A stretch of DNA of 64,000 nucleotides from positions 1-64,000 of the forward strand of contig CAWJBC010000021.1 in assembly GCA_963840975.1 (NCBI GenBank), read 5' to 3'. The notes under the pieces were generated by a model. The model was not told the origin of the DNA. It saw only the letters and a program-made list of their open reading frames with translations, and did no database searches. This DNA is from JAADJA01 sp963840975 (GTDB lineage Bacteria > Bacteroidota > Bacteroidia > Bacteroidales > JAADJA01). A program made the position numbers and the translations under genes. Positions 55,075 through 64,000 of the stretch are shown here, piece by piece; within the stretch, counting starts at the first letter, position 1; every line of letters starts with the position of its first letter.

Positions 55075-55504
55075 GTGAGAACACAAAAAGTCATTATCGC
55101 AGACAGCAACAAATTCTTCAGGGAAGGACTGAAAACGATCCTTTTGAATATCGGGAAGTGTAAAAATTGTTGGTGAAGCTGAATGCGGTAATGACCTTTT
55201 GAACCTGATGGAATCACAGAAAGCCGATATCGTTTTCGTGGAAGTGAATATGCCAAAAATGAACGGAATAGAGGTTACACGTAAAGCCCATTTAAAATTC
55301 CCGGATACGACGTTCATTGCATTTTCATCGCTCGAAAACCGCAGGTATATTGATCAGATGTTGGAGGCTGGCGCCGAAGGATACCTTTCGAAAAGCTGCG
55401 ACAATTATGATCTGTTCAGGCAAATAATTGAAGACAGGCATCATGGAGGTTTTATTTCACCCGATCTTATTATCAATCAAAAAACGAACAACATTATAAA
55501 TTAA
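55075..55504 (+). pseudogene. Decayed response-regulator receiver gene
   Basis: From a GTG at 55075 the frame reads RTQKVIIADSNKFFREGLKT and then shifts at 55153-55155 (ggg); removing one G gives SVKIVGEAECGNDLLNLM and so on to the stop at 55504. It is a paralogue of the receiver at 53967 (FREGLKTIL, VGEA, MNGIEVTRK). The phosphate-accepting Asp is replaced by Glu (IVFVEVNMPKMNG) and the DNA-binding domain is missing. So even without the shift it would be an atypical receiver. Confidence 0.7.
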
Positions 55505-55538
55505 GTCACTCATTTATAAACATTAAAATCAAAGTATC

Positions 55539-56057
55539 ATGAACACAAAAAAAATCTTAATCGTTGACGATGACATTGACATCATCAATGTAATCAGCAC
55601 CATCCTCGAAAACGAAGGATACGAAGTAATCACAGCCAACGACAAAAAAGAAGGTCTGGAATTGGCGCGACGTGAGCATCCTCACCTGGCTATCCTTGAT
55701 GTAATGATGACAACCCAGTATGAAGGTTTCGAAATGGCCGAAGAATTAGTTAAAGATCCTGTTTTCAGGGATGTACCCATTCTGATGCAGACCTCTATTG
55801 ACGTGCTTACCACCACCAAAGAAAGTGTCAGGGAAATGGCTCGTGAGTTCAGACAGGATCCTAAATACAAAGAGTTACAGGTAATTCTGCTCAAAGACAT
55901 CGTTTCGGGAAAAGCCGGAATTGACTATCGCACTGCTGACGGCAGATCAATCTGGTTGCCCGTTGACGGATTTTTAAAGAAACCCGTTGACAGTAAAAAA
56001 CTTCTTCCCGAAATAAAAGCCCTGTTAGCTAAAAAGGCTGATTTCCATTCTGTTTAA
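55539..56057 (+). CDS. Single-domain response regulator with a long insertion
   Basis: The 172-residue protein is a receiver (ILIVDDDIDIINVISTIL, Asp in LAILDVMMTTQYEG, Lys in FLKKPVDSKKLLPEI). Between the strand ending LMQTS and the Lys strand it carries about 45 extra residues (for example TTTKESVREMAREF and GIDYRTADGRSIWLPVD), so it is longer than CheY-like proteins. No output domain follows. It begins the hydrogenase region; a similar but shorter extension is seen in the receiver at 62335. Confidence 0.85.
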   Translation: MNTKKILIVDDDIDIINVISTILENEGYEVITANDKKEGLELARREHPHLAILDVMMTTQYEGFEMAEELVKDPVFRDVPILMQTSIDVLTTTKESVREMAREFRQDPKYKELQVILLKDIVSGKAGIDYRTADGRSIWLPVDGFLKKPVDSKKLLPEIKALLAKKADFHSV

Positions 56058-56116
56058 CGAATACGAAGCCTAAGTTTGACTGGACTTATTAATATTGAAT
56101 CAATAAATCAGGTTTG

Positions 56117-56596
56117 ATGAAAACAGGAGTTGCAGAAATATTGAAAGATCACGCTGGCGCAAAAAGAGACAGCCTCATACCTATCCTGCAGGAAATTCAG
56201 GAGAAAGATGGATTTCTTTCGGCTGATGCGCTGATAGATATTGGAAAACACCTCAACATCCCGACAAGTAAGATTTATGGCGTAGCCACTTTCTACAATC
56301 AGTTCCGTTTTGAACCGAAAGGAAAATACCACATCCAGGTTTGCCGCGGAACGGCTTGTCATGTACTCGGTTCTGCTACCGTTCTCCAAAGTCTGGAGAA
56401 AGGATTGAAAATTAAGGCAGGGCAGACATCACGTGACGGGCTTTTCAGTATAGAGGTGGTAGCGTGCATTGGAGCTTGCGGACTTGCTCCGGTAATTTGT
56501 GTGAATGGAGAATTTCATGCAAGGGTTACCGAAAATTCCCTTAAAGAAATTGTCGAAAAATACAAAAGTATGGAGGTGCAGGATGGAAACAATTAA
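56117..56596 (+). CDS. hydC: NADH-dependent [FeFe]-hydrogenase, NuoE-like [2Fe-2S] subunit
   Basis: I start at the ATG at 56117 (KTGVAEILKDHAGAKRDS follows the Met). The 159-residue thioredoxin-fold subunit has the [2Fe-2S] ligands in VCRGTACHVLG and ACIGACGLAPV. It passes electrons to the NuoF-like subunit. It corresponds to HydC/HndA of bifurcating-type enzymes, in which ferredoxin and NADH electrons together make hydrogen. It overlaps the next gene by 14 bases. Confidence 0.92.
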   Translation: MKTGVAEILKDHAGAKRDSLIPILQEIQEKDGFLSADALIDIGKHLNIPTSKIYGVATFYNQFRFEPKGKYHIQVCRGTACHVLGSATVLQSLEKGLKIKAGQTSRDGLFSIEVVACIGACGLAPVICVNGEFHARVTENSLKEIVEKYKSMEVQDGNN

Positions 56597-58537
56597 GAGT
56601 ATTGATAAGCGGAATTTTCTTACCGAAAATGTCCTTATGAGTTTTGATCAAACCAATCGGGAGTTGTTTGCAGAGAAGGAACTGGCAGTTATCCGAAGGG
56701 AGATCATCACAAAACCAGTAATCTATATTGGTGCGGGCACTTGTGGGTTCGGAGCTGGAGCAGCCAGAACCATTGAGCAGGCTGAAAAACACCTTGCCGA
56801 TAATGGAATTGATGCTGATGTCATCCGGGTTGGATGTATTGGTTTTTGTTCAGCCGAACCATTGATGGATATTCAGTTGCCCGGCAAAAATAGGTTGTCA
56901 TTTCAGCACGTTACCGCTGATAAAGTGAAAGAGGTCATTCAATCTGCATTTACCGGCAAGCTGGCAGGGATGGATGTTTTGGGACAATTCAGGAGTGAGA
57001 ATTTTGAAGTATGGGAAAATGTTCCTTTCCTTGATGAGCACCCGTTTTTTTCTCCCCAAACAAGGATTGTCCTGCAAAATTGTGGTTTGGTGAATCCTGT
57101 TGACATTGAAGAATACATTGCCAGGGGAGGTTATAAAGGGTTGATTAAAACGATTAAGACCTATCAATCAATTGAAGTTTGCGACAAAATTGAAAAGAGC
57201 GGATTGCGCGGACGTGGTGGCGGAGGTTTCCTTACGGGAAAAAAATGGAAGTTTGCGCACAATCAGGTGGCTGATCAAAAATACCTGATCTGCAATGCCG
57301 ATGAAGGTGATCCCGGTGCATTTATGGACAGAGCTGTCATCGAAGGCGACCCGCACCGGCTGATTGAAGGAATGGCAATAGCGGCGTTTGGAATCGGAGC
57401 CACCAAAGGTTATGTTTATATCCGGGCTGAATATCCGCTTGCCATCGAACGCTTGCGGATAGCGCTTAACCAGGCGAGATATTACGGTTTATTAGGGAAA
57501 AATATCTTCGACAGCGGATTCAGTTTTGATATAATTATCAAAATGGGGGCCGGAGCTTTTGTCTGTGGAGAGGAAACAGCCCTTATACAAAGCATTGAGG
57601 GTAAACGCGGAATGCCAAAACCCAGACCGCCTTTTCCGGCTGTTAGTGGCTTATTTGGAAAACCGACTATCATTAATAATGTGGAAACATTGGCAAATAT
57701 TCCTACAATCATTGAGAAAGGGGAGGACTGGTTCGCATCGGTTGGAACAAAGTCCAGCAAAGGAACAAAAGTTTTTGCCTTATCAGGTAAAGTAAAACTG
57801 ACAGGACTGGTGGAAATTCCAATGGGAACAACAGTCAGAGATATCATTTTCAAAATTGCCGGTGGTATTCCTAATGGTAAAAAATTCAAATCAGTTCAAA
57901 TTGGCGGTCCATCAGGTGGTTGTATTACGACAGAAAATCTCGATATACAAATTGACTATGAATCACTGATCCAGGTTGGTGCAATGATGGGCAGCGGAGG
58001 ACTGGTGGTAATGGATGAGGACACCTGCATGGTGGATGTGGCTAAATTTTTTATGGATTTTATCCAAAGCGGAAAGTTGCGGAAAATGTATCCCCTGCCG
58101 TGAAGGTACGAGGCGTATGCTCGAAATTCTTGAAAGCATTACACACAAACCAAACGGAAACAGCGAAAAGGACGCACTCGACAGGTTTAAAGGGTATCAT
58201 CCAACTCGAAAAGCTGGGAAAGGTGATCAAGGAAACTTCATTGTGTGGATTAGGACAAACAGCTCCCAATCCTGTGTTGAGCACCATTAAATGGTTCAGG
58301 GATGAGTACGAATCCCATATTTACGAACGCAAATGTCAGCCCGGGGTGTGTACCGAACTCAGAACTTTCAAAATTGATGTTGAAAAGTGTACCGGTTGTA
58401 CGGCATGTGCGAAAAAATGTCCGACAGCAGCCATAATAGGGGCAAAAAAATCACCTCATTTCATTATCGAGGATAAATGTATAGGCTGCGGCACCTGCCA
58501 GGAAACATGCAAGTTTGATGCAATCAGCGTTGCTTAA
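56583..58537 (+). pseudogene. hydB: NADH-dependent [FeFe]-hydrogenase, NuoF-like subunit, two frameshifts
   Basis: I start at the ATG at 56583. The N-terminal thioredoxin-like [2Fe-2S] domain has GTCGFGAGAA and CIGFCSAEPL. The NuoF core has GLRGRGGGGFLTGKKW (FMN/NADH loop) and NADEGDPGAFMDR. The frame breaks at 58071-58072 and again at 58192-58194. Removing one G at each restores SCGKCIPCREGTRRML, then FKGIIQLEKLGKVIK and the C-terminal two-cluster ferredoxin (CTGCTACAKKCP, CIGCGTCQETC). The restored length is about 650 residues, usual for HydB. Either the subunit is broken or the sequence has two insertion errors. Confidence 0.88.
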
Positions 58538-58561
58538 AAATGAATTAGAATAACAGAAACA

Positions 58562-60287
58562 ATGGAACTGAAAATTGAAGTTAACAAAAAGTGTCTTGAA
58601 GCGAATAGTGGTGAAACCATTCTGGATGTTTTAACAAGGAACGGTATCAAGGTGCCGACTTTGTGCCACATGAAGAATTATTTTCCAACAGGTGCATGCA
58701 GGATGTGCGTTGTGGAACATGAAAACTCAGGCAAACTGGTTACCTCCTGTTCCTATCCGGTTGAAAATGGGATGAAAATAAAAACCCATTCAACTCGCGT
58801 GGTGGAGGCTCGTAAGATGATAGTCGAACTGCTTCTCTCGAACCATCCTGACGATTGCCTTTATTGTGTGCGGAATGGAAACTGCACTTTACAGGACATG
58901 GCGATAGAGCATCGGGTGACCGAAAGAAGAATCTCTGGAAACAAAAATAAGTTCCCGAAAGATCTTTCAAGCCCAAGCATTACCCGCGATCCGGATAAAT
59001 GTATCCTCTGCGGAAGATGTGTAAGGGTTTGCGAGGAAGTGATGGGTGTTTCAGCCATTGATTATATTAACCGGGGAAGTAAATCTGTTGTCGGCACTAC
59101 TTTTAATAAAGGATTGAATACTTCAAGTTGTGTCAACTGCGGTCAATGTATCATGGTTTGTCCAACAGGAGCATTATCCGAGAAAAGTCATCACAACGAA
59201 ATTCAAATGGCGCTGAACGATCCCGAAAAAATGGTGGTCATCCAATATGCTCCTGCTATTTCCATTTCGATTGCAGAAGAATTCGGGATGGAAGCCGGTA
59301 TCGACATCAACGGAATCATGAATGCTGCATTGAGGAAAATAGGATTCGATAAGGTTTTTGATACCACTTTCTCTGCTGACCTTACCATCATGGAAGAATC
59401 GGCTGAGTTGATCCACCGGGTAAGCAATAGTGGCGCTTTGCCGATGATAACCAGTTGCTGCCCTGCCTGGGTAAAATATGCCGAAGAGTTTGCAACCGAT
59501 TTTATACCGAATATATCATCCTGCAAATCACCTCAGCAGATGTTGGGAGCAGTTATCAAAACCTACTTCGCTGAAAGGGCAGGTGTAAAACCCGAAAATA
59601 TTTACTCTGTTTCAATCATGCCATGTACCGCCAAAAAATTTGAAGGACAGCGTAGCGGAATGACACGACATGGATTAACCGATGTAGATGCAGTGATGAC
59701 TACCCGCGAATTCGTGCAGATGATCAAACTCTATGGTATTGATATGAAAAAACTTGAGCCGGAGTTAGCCGATTCACCTCATGGAATCAGAAGTTCAGCC
59801 GGTAAATTATTCGGCGCATCCGGGGGAGTGATGGAAGCTGCAATACGAACAGCCTATTTTAAGCTGACCGGCTCAGAACTTGGTGAATTTCAAAATTAAG
59901 GCAGTCCGGGGATTGGAAGGAAGGAAAGAGACGAGGGTTCAGATTGGAGAATTGGAATTGGGGGTTGCAGTTGTCAGCGGCTTGGCTAATGCCGAAAAAC
60001 TGCTGAATGAAATCAGAAACGGAAGAACAGATATCCATTTTATTGAGGTGATGGCTTGTCCCGGAGGTTGTATTGCAGGAGGAGGACAGCGGATAGGCGC
60101 CGACGATAATGCGATCAGGGTAAGGATGAAATCGTTGTATGATATTGATGACAGGGACTCCATCAAAGTTTCACATAAAAACCCGGAAATCCTGGAATTG
60201 TACGCTAACTTTCTGGGTGAACCCTTAGGACATAAAAGCCATGAATTACTTCATACACATTATGACGAAAGAGAAGTGATGCTGTAA
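58562..60287 (+). pseudogene. hydA: [FeFe]-hydrogenase catalytic subunit, one frameshift
   Basis: The N-terminal [2Fe-2S] domain has PTGACRMC, followed by the His-ligated cluster (NHPDDCLYCVRNGNC) and two ferredoxin sites (CILCGRCVRVC, CVNCGQCIMVC). The H-cluster has TSCCPAWVKYAE, with the Cys pair at residues 299-300, and SIMPCTAKKFEGQR, with Cys355; these numbers match Clostridium pasteurianum CpI. The frame breaks at 59880-59884; removing one base gives VNFKIKAVRGLEG, and the last H-cluster motif (MACPGGCIAGGGQ) lies in the new frame. The restored protein has about 575 residues, group A3-like. A sequencing error is likely. Confidence 0.9.
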
Positions 60288-60333
60288 AATCAGTTATCAT
60301 GAACTCGATTTTTAATAACAATAATCCAACGAA

Positions 60334-62322
60334 ATGGCAAACAGGAAACGACATGTACTTGTACAGACAGTGAAAGACCGGTGCCGGGTATGTTATACCT
60401 GTGTTAGGGAGTGCCCTGTAAAAGCCATCCGGATTTTAAACGGTCAGGCGGAAGTAATCAGCGAGCGGTGTATCGGATGCGGAAATTGTGTGAAGGTTTG
60501 CAGCCAGGGAGCTAAAGTCTATTTCAATTCTAAAGATTTGGTAAAGGAATTATTACAGTCCGAAAGCCGGGTTGCAGCCGTTATAGCGCCGAGTTTCCCT
60601 GCCGAATTCAGCGATATTGGCGATTACCAGGTATTGGTTGGCATGATTCGGTCGCTGGGCTTTAACATGGTGAATGAAGTCGCTTTTGGAGCCGATTTGG
60701 TTGCAAAAGAATATGAAAAGCTTTTGGACGATCAAACCCAAAGTCCGCACATTTCGTCCGATTGCCCTGCCATTGTTTATTATATCGAACATTATCACCC
60801 GCAACTTGTGCCATCCCTTGCCAATATTGTATCGCCAATGGTAGCAGTAACGAGAGCATTGCGAAAACTGCACGGCGATGACCTAAAAGTGGTTTTCATC
60901 GGGCCATGCATAGCTAAAAAAGCCGAATCAGCCGAGGTTGACGAAGCCATTACTTTTATTGAACTGAGGGAACTTTTCGTTGAGGTGGGTATTACCGGAG
61001 AAATGGTTCAACCATCTGATTTTGATGAGCCGCACGCAGGCAAGGGAGCGATTTTTCCGGTAAGCAGAGGATTGTTGCAAACGGTAAACAGGGTGGACGA
61101 CATTTGTGAAGGAAACATTGTAGTCGCCGAAGGCAGGGTGAACTTCAGAGATGCAGTCAAAGAATTTGAAGAGGGATTGATCAGCTCGCACCATCTTGAG
61201 TTGCTCTGCTGTGAAGGTTGCATTATGGGACCCGGCATGTCTAAGGGCGTTCAGAAATTTACCCGGAGAACCCTTGTGGGCGAGTATGTGAAAAATAAAA
61301 TTGAGCGGAACAATGTTGCAAACTGGGAAAAAAACATTGCAGAATTGCAGGCCATTGACCTGACCCAAAAATTTGCTGTTGTTGACCGCCGCATTCCCGT
61401 ACCGGAAAAAGACCAGATTGAGAAGGTCTTGATGGAAATGGGTAAAAAGACAGAAAAAGATCACCTGAACTGTGGCGCCTGCGGTTACGACACTTGTGTT
61501 GAACATGCCATTGCTATTTCGGAAGGGTTGGCTGAAATTGAAATGTGCCTGCCTTATGCCATCGAAAAGTTACACCACTCGGTGGATGAACTAAATAATT
61601 CAAACGAAAAATTGGCATCAGCGCAAATTGCACTGAAACAGTCGGAAAAGCTCGCCAGCATGGGACAACTTTCGGCAGGTATTGCACACGAACTGAACAA
61701 TCCGCTGGGTGTAATTACCATGTACTCCAATATCCTCAAAGATGAAGCGCCTGATGACGCACCGATCAGGAAAGACCTTGAACTCATTGTTGAGCAGGCG
61801 AACCGCTGCAAGAATATTGTCGGTGGTTTACTCAATTTTGCCAGGAAAAATCAGGTTCGACTTACTGAAACCGATTTTAATAAATTTATTGAAAAAAGCA
61901 TTGATTCCATCATACGTCCTGATTCGGTTCAGGTTAATTTCCGCTCGACATTGGAAGATCCAATGGTGATGATTGACAATGACCAAATGATGCAGGTGCT
62001 GACCAACCTCGAAAAAAATGCCGTGGAAGCAATGCCGGACGGAGGGCAGCTTACCATCGGATTAAGCGGCGACGTAAGCACGGTCGAAATCATTATGACC
62101 GATACGGGCGTTGGCATTCCGAAAGAAAATATGGATAAACTTTTTACCCCATTTTTCACAACAAAAGAAATTGGAAAAGGAACGGGGCTTGGACTACCGC
62201 TCATTTACGGTATCGTAAAAATGCACAAAGGACAAATCAGTGTTACTTCTAATTCAATACCTGAAACCGGTGCGACCGGCACAACTTTTAAAATTACTAT
62301 TCCACGAAGAAATGAAATTTAA
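60334..62322 (+). CDS. Sensory [FeFe]-hydrogenase-like domain fused to histidine kinase
   Basis: The 662-residue protein has a two-cluster ferredoxin region (CRVCYTCVRECP, CIGCGNCVKVC), then an H-cluster domain with SSDCPAIV (Cys144), GPCIAKKAE (Cys192) and LCCEGCIMGPG (Cys292 and Cys296). All four H-cluster Cys ligands are present, but the proton-relay Cys of TSCCP is Asp. A further [4Fe-4S]-type motif, CGACGYDTC, lies at 380-388, with a fourth Cys at 405. The kinase has His452 in SAGIAHELNNPLGVITM and an ATPase domain. It probably senses hydrogen or redox state and controls the neighbouring hydrogenase genes; the cognate receivers are probably those at 62335 and 55539. Confidence 0.9.
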   Translation: MANRKRHVLVQTVKDRCRVCYTCVRECPVKAIRILNGQAEVISERCIGCGNCVKVCSQGAKVYFNSKDLVKELLQSESRVAAVIAPSFPAEFSDIGDYQVLVGMIRSLGFNMVNEVAFGADLVAKEYEKLLDDQTQSPHISSDCPAIVYYIEHYHPQLVPSLANIVSPMVAVTRALRKLHGDDLKVVFIGPCIAKKAESAEVDEAITFIELRELFVEVGITGEMVQPSDFDEPHAGKGAIFPVSRGLLQTVNRVDDICEGNIVVAEGRVNFRDAVKEFEEGLISSHHLELLCCEGCIMGPGMSKGVQKFTRRTLVGEYVKNKIERNNVANWEKNIAELQAIDLTQKFAVVDRRIPVPEKDQIEKVLMEMGKKTEKDHLNCGACGYDTCVEHAIAISEGLAEIEMCLPYAIEKLHHSVDELNNSNEKLASAQIALKQSEKLASMGQLSAGIAHELNNPLGVITMYSNILKDEAPDDAPIRKDLELIVEQANRCKNIVGGLLNFARKNQVRLTETDFNKFIEKSIDSIIRPDSVQVNFRSTLEDPMVMIDNDQMMQVLTNLEKNAVEAMPDGGQLTIGLSGDVSTVEIIMTDTGVGIPKENMDKLFTPFFTTKEIGKGTGLGLPLIYGIVKMHKGQISVTSNSIPETGATGTTFKITIPRRNEI

Positions 62323-62334
62323 ATTTAATTTATC

Positions 62335-62730
62335 ATGACTGAAATAAAAAAGAGAATCCTGATTGTTGATGATGATATTGATCTTTTAACCCAGATGAAA
62401 ATGCAGGTCGAATCATTTGGTTTTGAAACCATAACCGCCGAAAGTCAGAAAGAAGGTGAAAATATTCTTGAAAAAATCAGACCCGATTTAGCCATCCTTG
62501 ACCTGATGATGGAAAACAAAGACAGCGGTTTCATCCTTGGTTATAAGATCAAAAAAAAATATCCCGATGTTCCGGTTATCATTGCCACTGCCGTCACCGC
62601 CGAAACAGGGCTTGTATTCGGGCTGGATACTGAAGAAGAAAGAAACTGGATCAAAGCGGATCAATATCTCGAAAAAGGTATTCGCCCCGACCAGCTTCTC
62701 CGCGAGATCAATAAATTGCTGAAAATATAA
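62335..62730 (+). CDS. Single-domain response regulator
   Basis: The 131-residue receiver has ILIVDDDIDLLTQMKMQV, Asp in LAILDLMMENKDSG and a Thr in IIATAVTAETG. About 15 extra residues (VFGLDTEEERNWIKADQ) precede the Lys of YLEKGIRPDQ. No output domain is present. It follows the sensory hydrogenase-kinase by 12 bases, so it is the likely phosphate acceptor. Confidence 0.9.
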   Translation: MTEIKKRILIVDDDIDLLTQMKMQVESFGFETITAESQKEGENILEKIRPDLAILDLMMENKDSGFILGYKIKKKYPDVPVIIATAVTAETGLVFGLDTEEERNWIKADQYLEKGIRPDQLLREINKLLKI

Positions 62731-62828
62731 ATGGATTATTATGATGCTGAAAGGAGAAAAAAGGGAAATAAAACTGATACTGGAATAGTGGAAATTGGAA
62801 TCCCTATACTTTATTCCCCCGGTACCTT

Positions 62829-62860
62829 TATACCCCTATACCCCTATACCCTTATACCTT
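62829..62860. repeat. Four tandem copies of an 8-bp unit
   Basis: The units are tatacccc, tatacccc, tataccct and tatacctt. They occupy the gap between two regulator genes. A similar run (attatacccctattagcccct) lies near 5283-5300. Confidence 0.6.
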
Positions 62861-62911
62861 TCTTCATAAAGCAGGATTTTATCCCAAATAATAATTAATT
62901 AAAAATAAAAA

Positions 62912-64000
62912 ATGAAAAAGCTGAATGTTCTTGTGGTGGATGATGAACCTGGCATCAGATCAGGGATTAACAGGATTCTGAGAGGATTTACCGTTGGATT
63001 TCCCTTTATGGATGAGGACTTTAGTTTCGATTTGTTAGATGCTGAATCCGGGGAGCAAGCCATTGAGATCATCAATCAGCAGGAGATTGATATTGTCCTG
63101 CTCGACAATAAACTGCCCGGCATCCATGGCATAGAAGTACTTGAGTACATCAAAAACAAATCGTTCGACATTTTTGTAATGATGATCACCTCTTATGCGT
63201 CGCTCGATTTGGCGGTGAAAGCTACCAACAACGGAGCCTATAACTTTGTACCCAAGCCCTTTACACCGGATGAACTGAAAGCCGCCATGGAAAGCATTAC
63301 AAAGCATCTTTTCCTTAAAAGGATGACCCGTAAAATGAAAGAAGAAGGAAAAGCGGTGCGGTTCCAGTTTCTGCAGGTTTTATCCCACGAATTGAAGTCA
63401 CCCATCAACGCCATCGAAGGTTATCTCCGGATCATGAAAGAAAAGCAGGCAGGCGAAAACATTGAAGCATATAATGTTATGATTGACCGCTCCATCGAGC
63501 GGCTCAAAGGAATGAGAACCCTGATCATTGACCTGCTCGACCTGACAAAAATTGAATCGGGAAAAAAAACACGTGAACTCAAAAAAGTTGATATAACAGA
63601 GGTCATCCGCATTGCAAAGGACACCATGGAACCTCTGGCAATCCAAAAAAATGTGAGGATACATTTCGATAATACCCAGGAAATATTTATGACTGCTGAT
63701 TCGGAAGAAATAGAGATCATAATGAACAACCTGATCTCCAATGCCGTGAAGTATAACAAAGACGGCGGGCAGGTCCATATACAGGCTAAAAGGACCAACG
63801 GCAAAATAGAGATTATGGTGGAAGATACCGGAATCGGAATGACAGAGGAAGAAACCTCTATGTTATTTCAGGAATTTGTCAGGATAAAAAATGCCAAAAC
63901 CCGAAACATTACTGGCAGCGGTCTGGGTTTATCCATACTCAAAAAGATGGTAAGTCTTTATGATGGAGAAATTACGGTAGACAGTACTCCGGAAGTAGGG
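62912..64000 (+). CDS. Receiver-histidine kinase hybrid, cut by the window end
   Basis: From the ATG at 62912 the frame stays open to the last base. It starts with a receiver (LNVLVVDDEPGIRSGINRIL, Asp in IVLLDNKLPGIHG, Lys in YNFVPKPFTPDE). A HisKA domain follows with QFLQVLSHELKSPINAIEGY, and an ATPase domain has NLISNAVKYNKDGG, VEDTGIGMTEEE and GSGLGLSILKKM. The 3' end is missing. A hybrid with the receiver first can be controlled by another kinase; the sensory hydrogenase-kinase upstream is a candidate. Confidence 0.92.
   Translation, partial: MKKLNVLVVDDEPGIRSGINRILRGFTVGFPFMDEDFSFDLLDAESGEQAIEIINQQEIDIVLLDNKLPGIHGIEVLEYIKNKSFDIFVMMITSYASLDLAVKATNNGAYNFVPKPFTPDELKAAMESITKHLFLKRMTRKMKEEGKAVRFQFLQVLSHELKSPINAIEGYLRIMKEKQAGENIEAYNVMIDRSIERLKGMRTLIIDLLDLTKIESGKKTRELKKVDITEVIRIAKDTMEPLAIQKNVRIHFDNTQEIFMTADSEEIEIIMNNLISNAVKYNKDGGQVHIQAKRTNGKIEIMVEDTGIGMTEEETSMLFQEFVRIKNAKTRNITGSGLGLSILKKMVSLYDGEITVDSTPEVG

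Noticed and set aside
57482..58103. The TGA after MYPLP in hydB as a selenocysteine codon or programmed frameshift
   Set aside because: The following in-frame codons do not continue the NuoF family, while a one-base change restores SCGKCIPCREG. No slippery heptamer or stem typical of programmed shifting was seen, and a second shift follows at 58193.

Overview
The window looks like a chromosomal segment of an anaerobic member of the Bacteroidota. The evidence is a type IX secretion (T9SS) sorting tail on at least two secreted proteins, a PorE-like OmpA protein, a DPP11-type S46 peptidase, weak Shine-Dalgarno sequences, promoters of the TTG-N19..22-TAnnTTTG kind, an ORF6N gene, and an NAD-linked [FeFe]-hydrogenase. 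The base composition is moderately AT-rich. No phage, integrase or CRISPR array was seen.

Region 1 (1-5.7 kb) is a graveyard around one large T9SS cargo gene. It has a partial secreted-protein gene at the left edge and two copies of the 5' end of a DNA methyltransferase-like gene. It also has a decayed outer-membrane barrel gene and an orphan T9SS tail. Region 2 (5.7-24 kb) is mostly housekeeping and envelope genes: fumarase (frameshifted), an ArsC-like protein, DPP11, two lipoproteins, a MORN protein, a ferredoxin-nitroreductase, OsmC, a PorE-like protein, queE, folD, ffh and prmC.

Region 3 (24-39 kb) starts with a P-loop kinase plus GT4 glycosyltransferase pair and an ORF6N gene carrying a perfect 12-bp inverted repeat. 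A molybdenum-hydroxylase cluster follows: xdhC, a fused FeS/FAD subunit, the Mo subunit, a MocA-like protein, a CDF transporter, a YgfK-like flavoenzyme, two fold-type-II PLP enzymes and a 34-residue membrane peptide. It resembles anaerobic purine (urate) degradation clusters. A tRNA-His closes the region.

Region 4 (40.9-48.7 kb) is the strongest candidate for an undescribed system. A periplasmic binding-protein domain is fused through one membrane helix to a glycine-cleavage-H-like domain. It is followed by a HybA-like ferredoxin, a HybB/NrfD-type membrane protein and a second membrane-anchored H-like protein. Next come a sensor kinase with CxxCH and Cx4CH motifs in its extracytoplasmic domain and a sigma-54 response regulator. 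No [NiFe] hydrogenase, glycine cleavage or phosphate transport genes are nearby. Both H-like domains have Gly where the lipoyl Lys is expected and share a novel C-terminal tail.

Region 5 (48.7-64 kb) has an archaemetzincin, an ATP-grasp protein and a Cache/PAS NarX-type kinase with its LuxR-type regulator. It ends in a HydC-HydB-HydA bifurcating-type [FeFe]-hydrogenase operon. This operon is bracketed by single-domain receivers and includes a sensory [FeFe]-hydrogenase domain fused to a histidine kinase, then a receiver-kinase hybrid cut by the window end.

Several otherwise intact genes (fumC, hydB twice, hydA) and two pseudogenes carry single-base frameshifts. Nearly all are one extra base next to a G run, so sequencing or assembly error must be considered before calling them broken.
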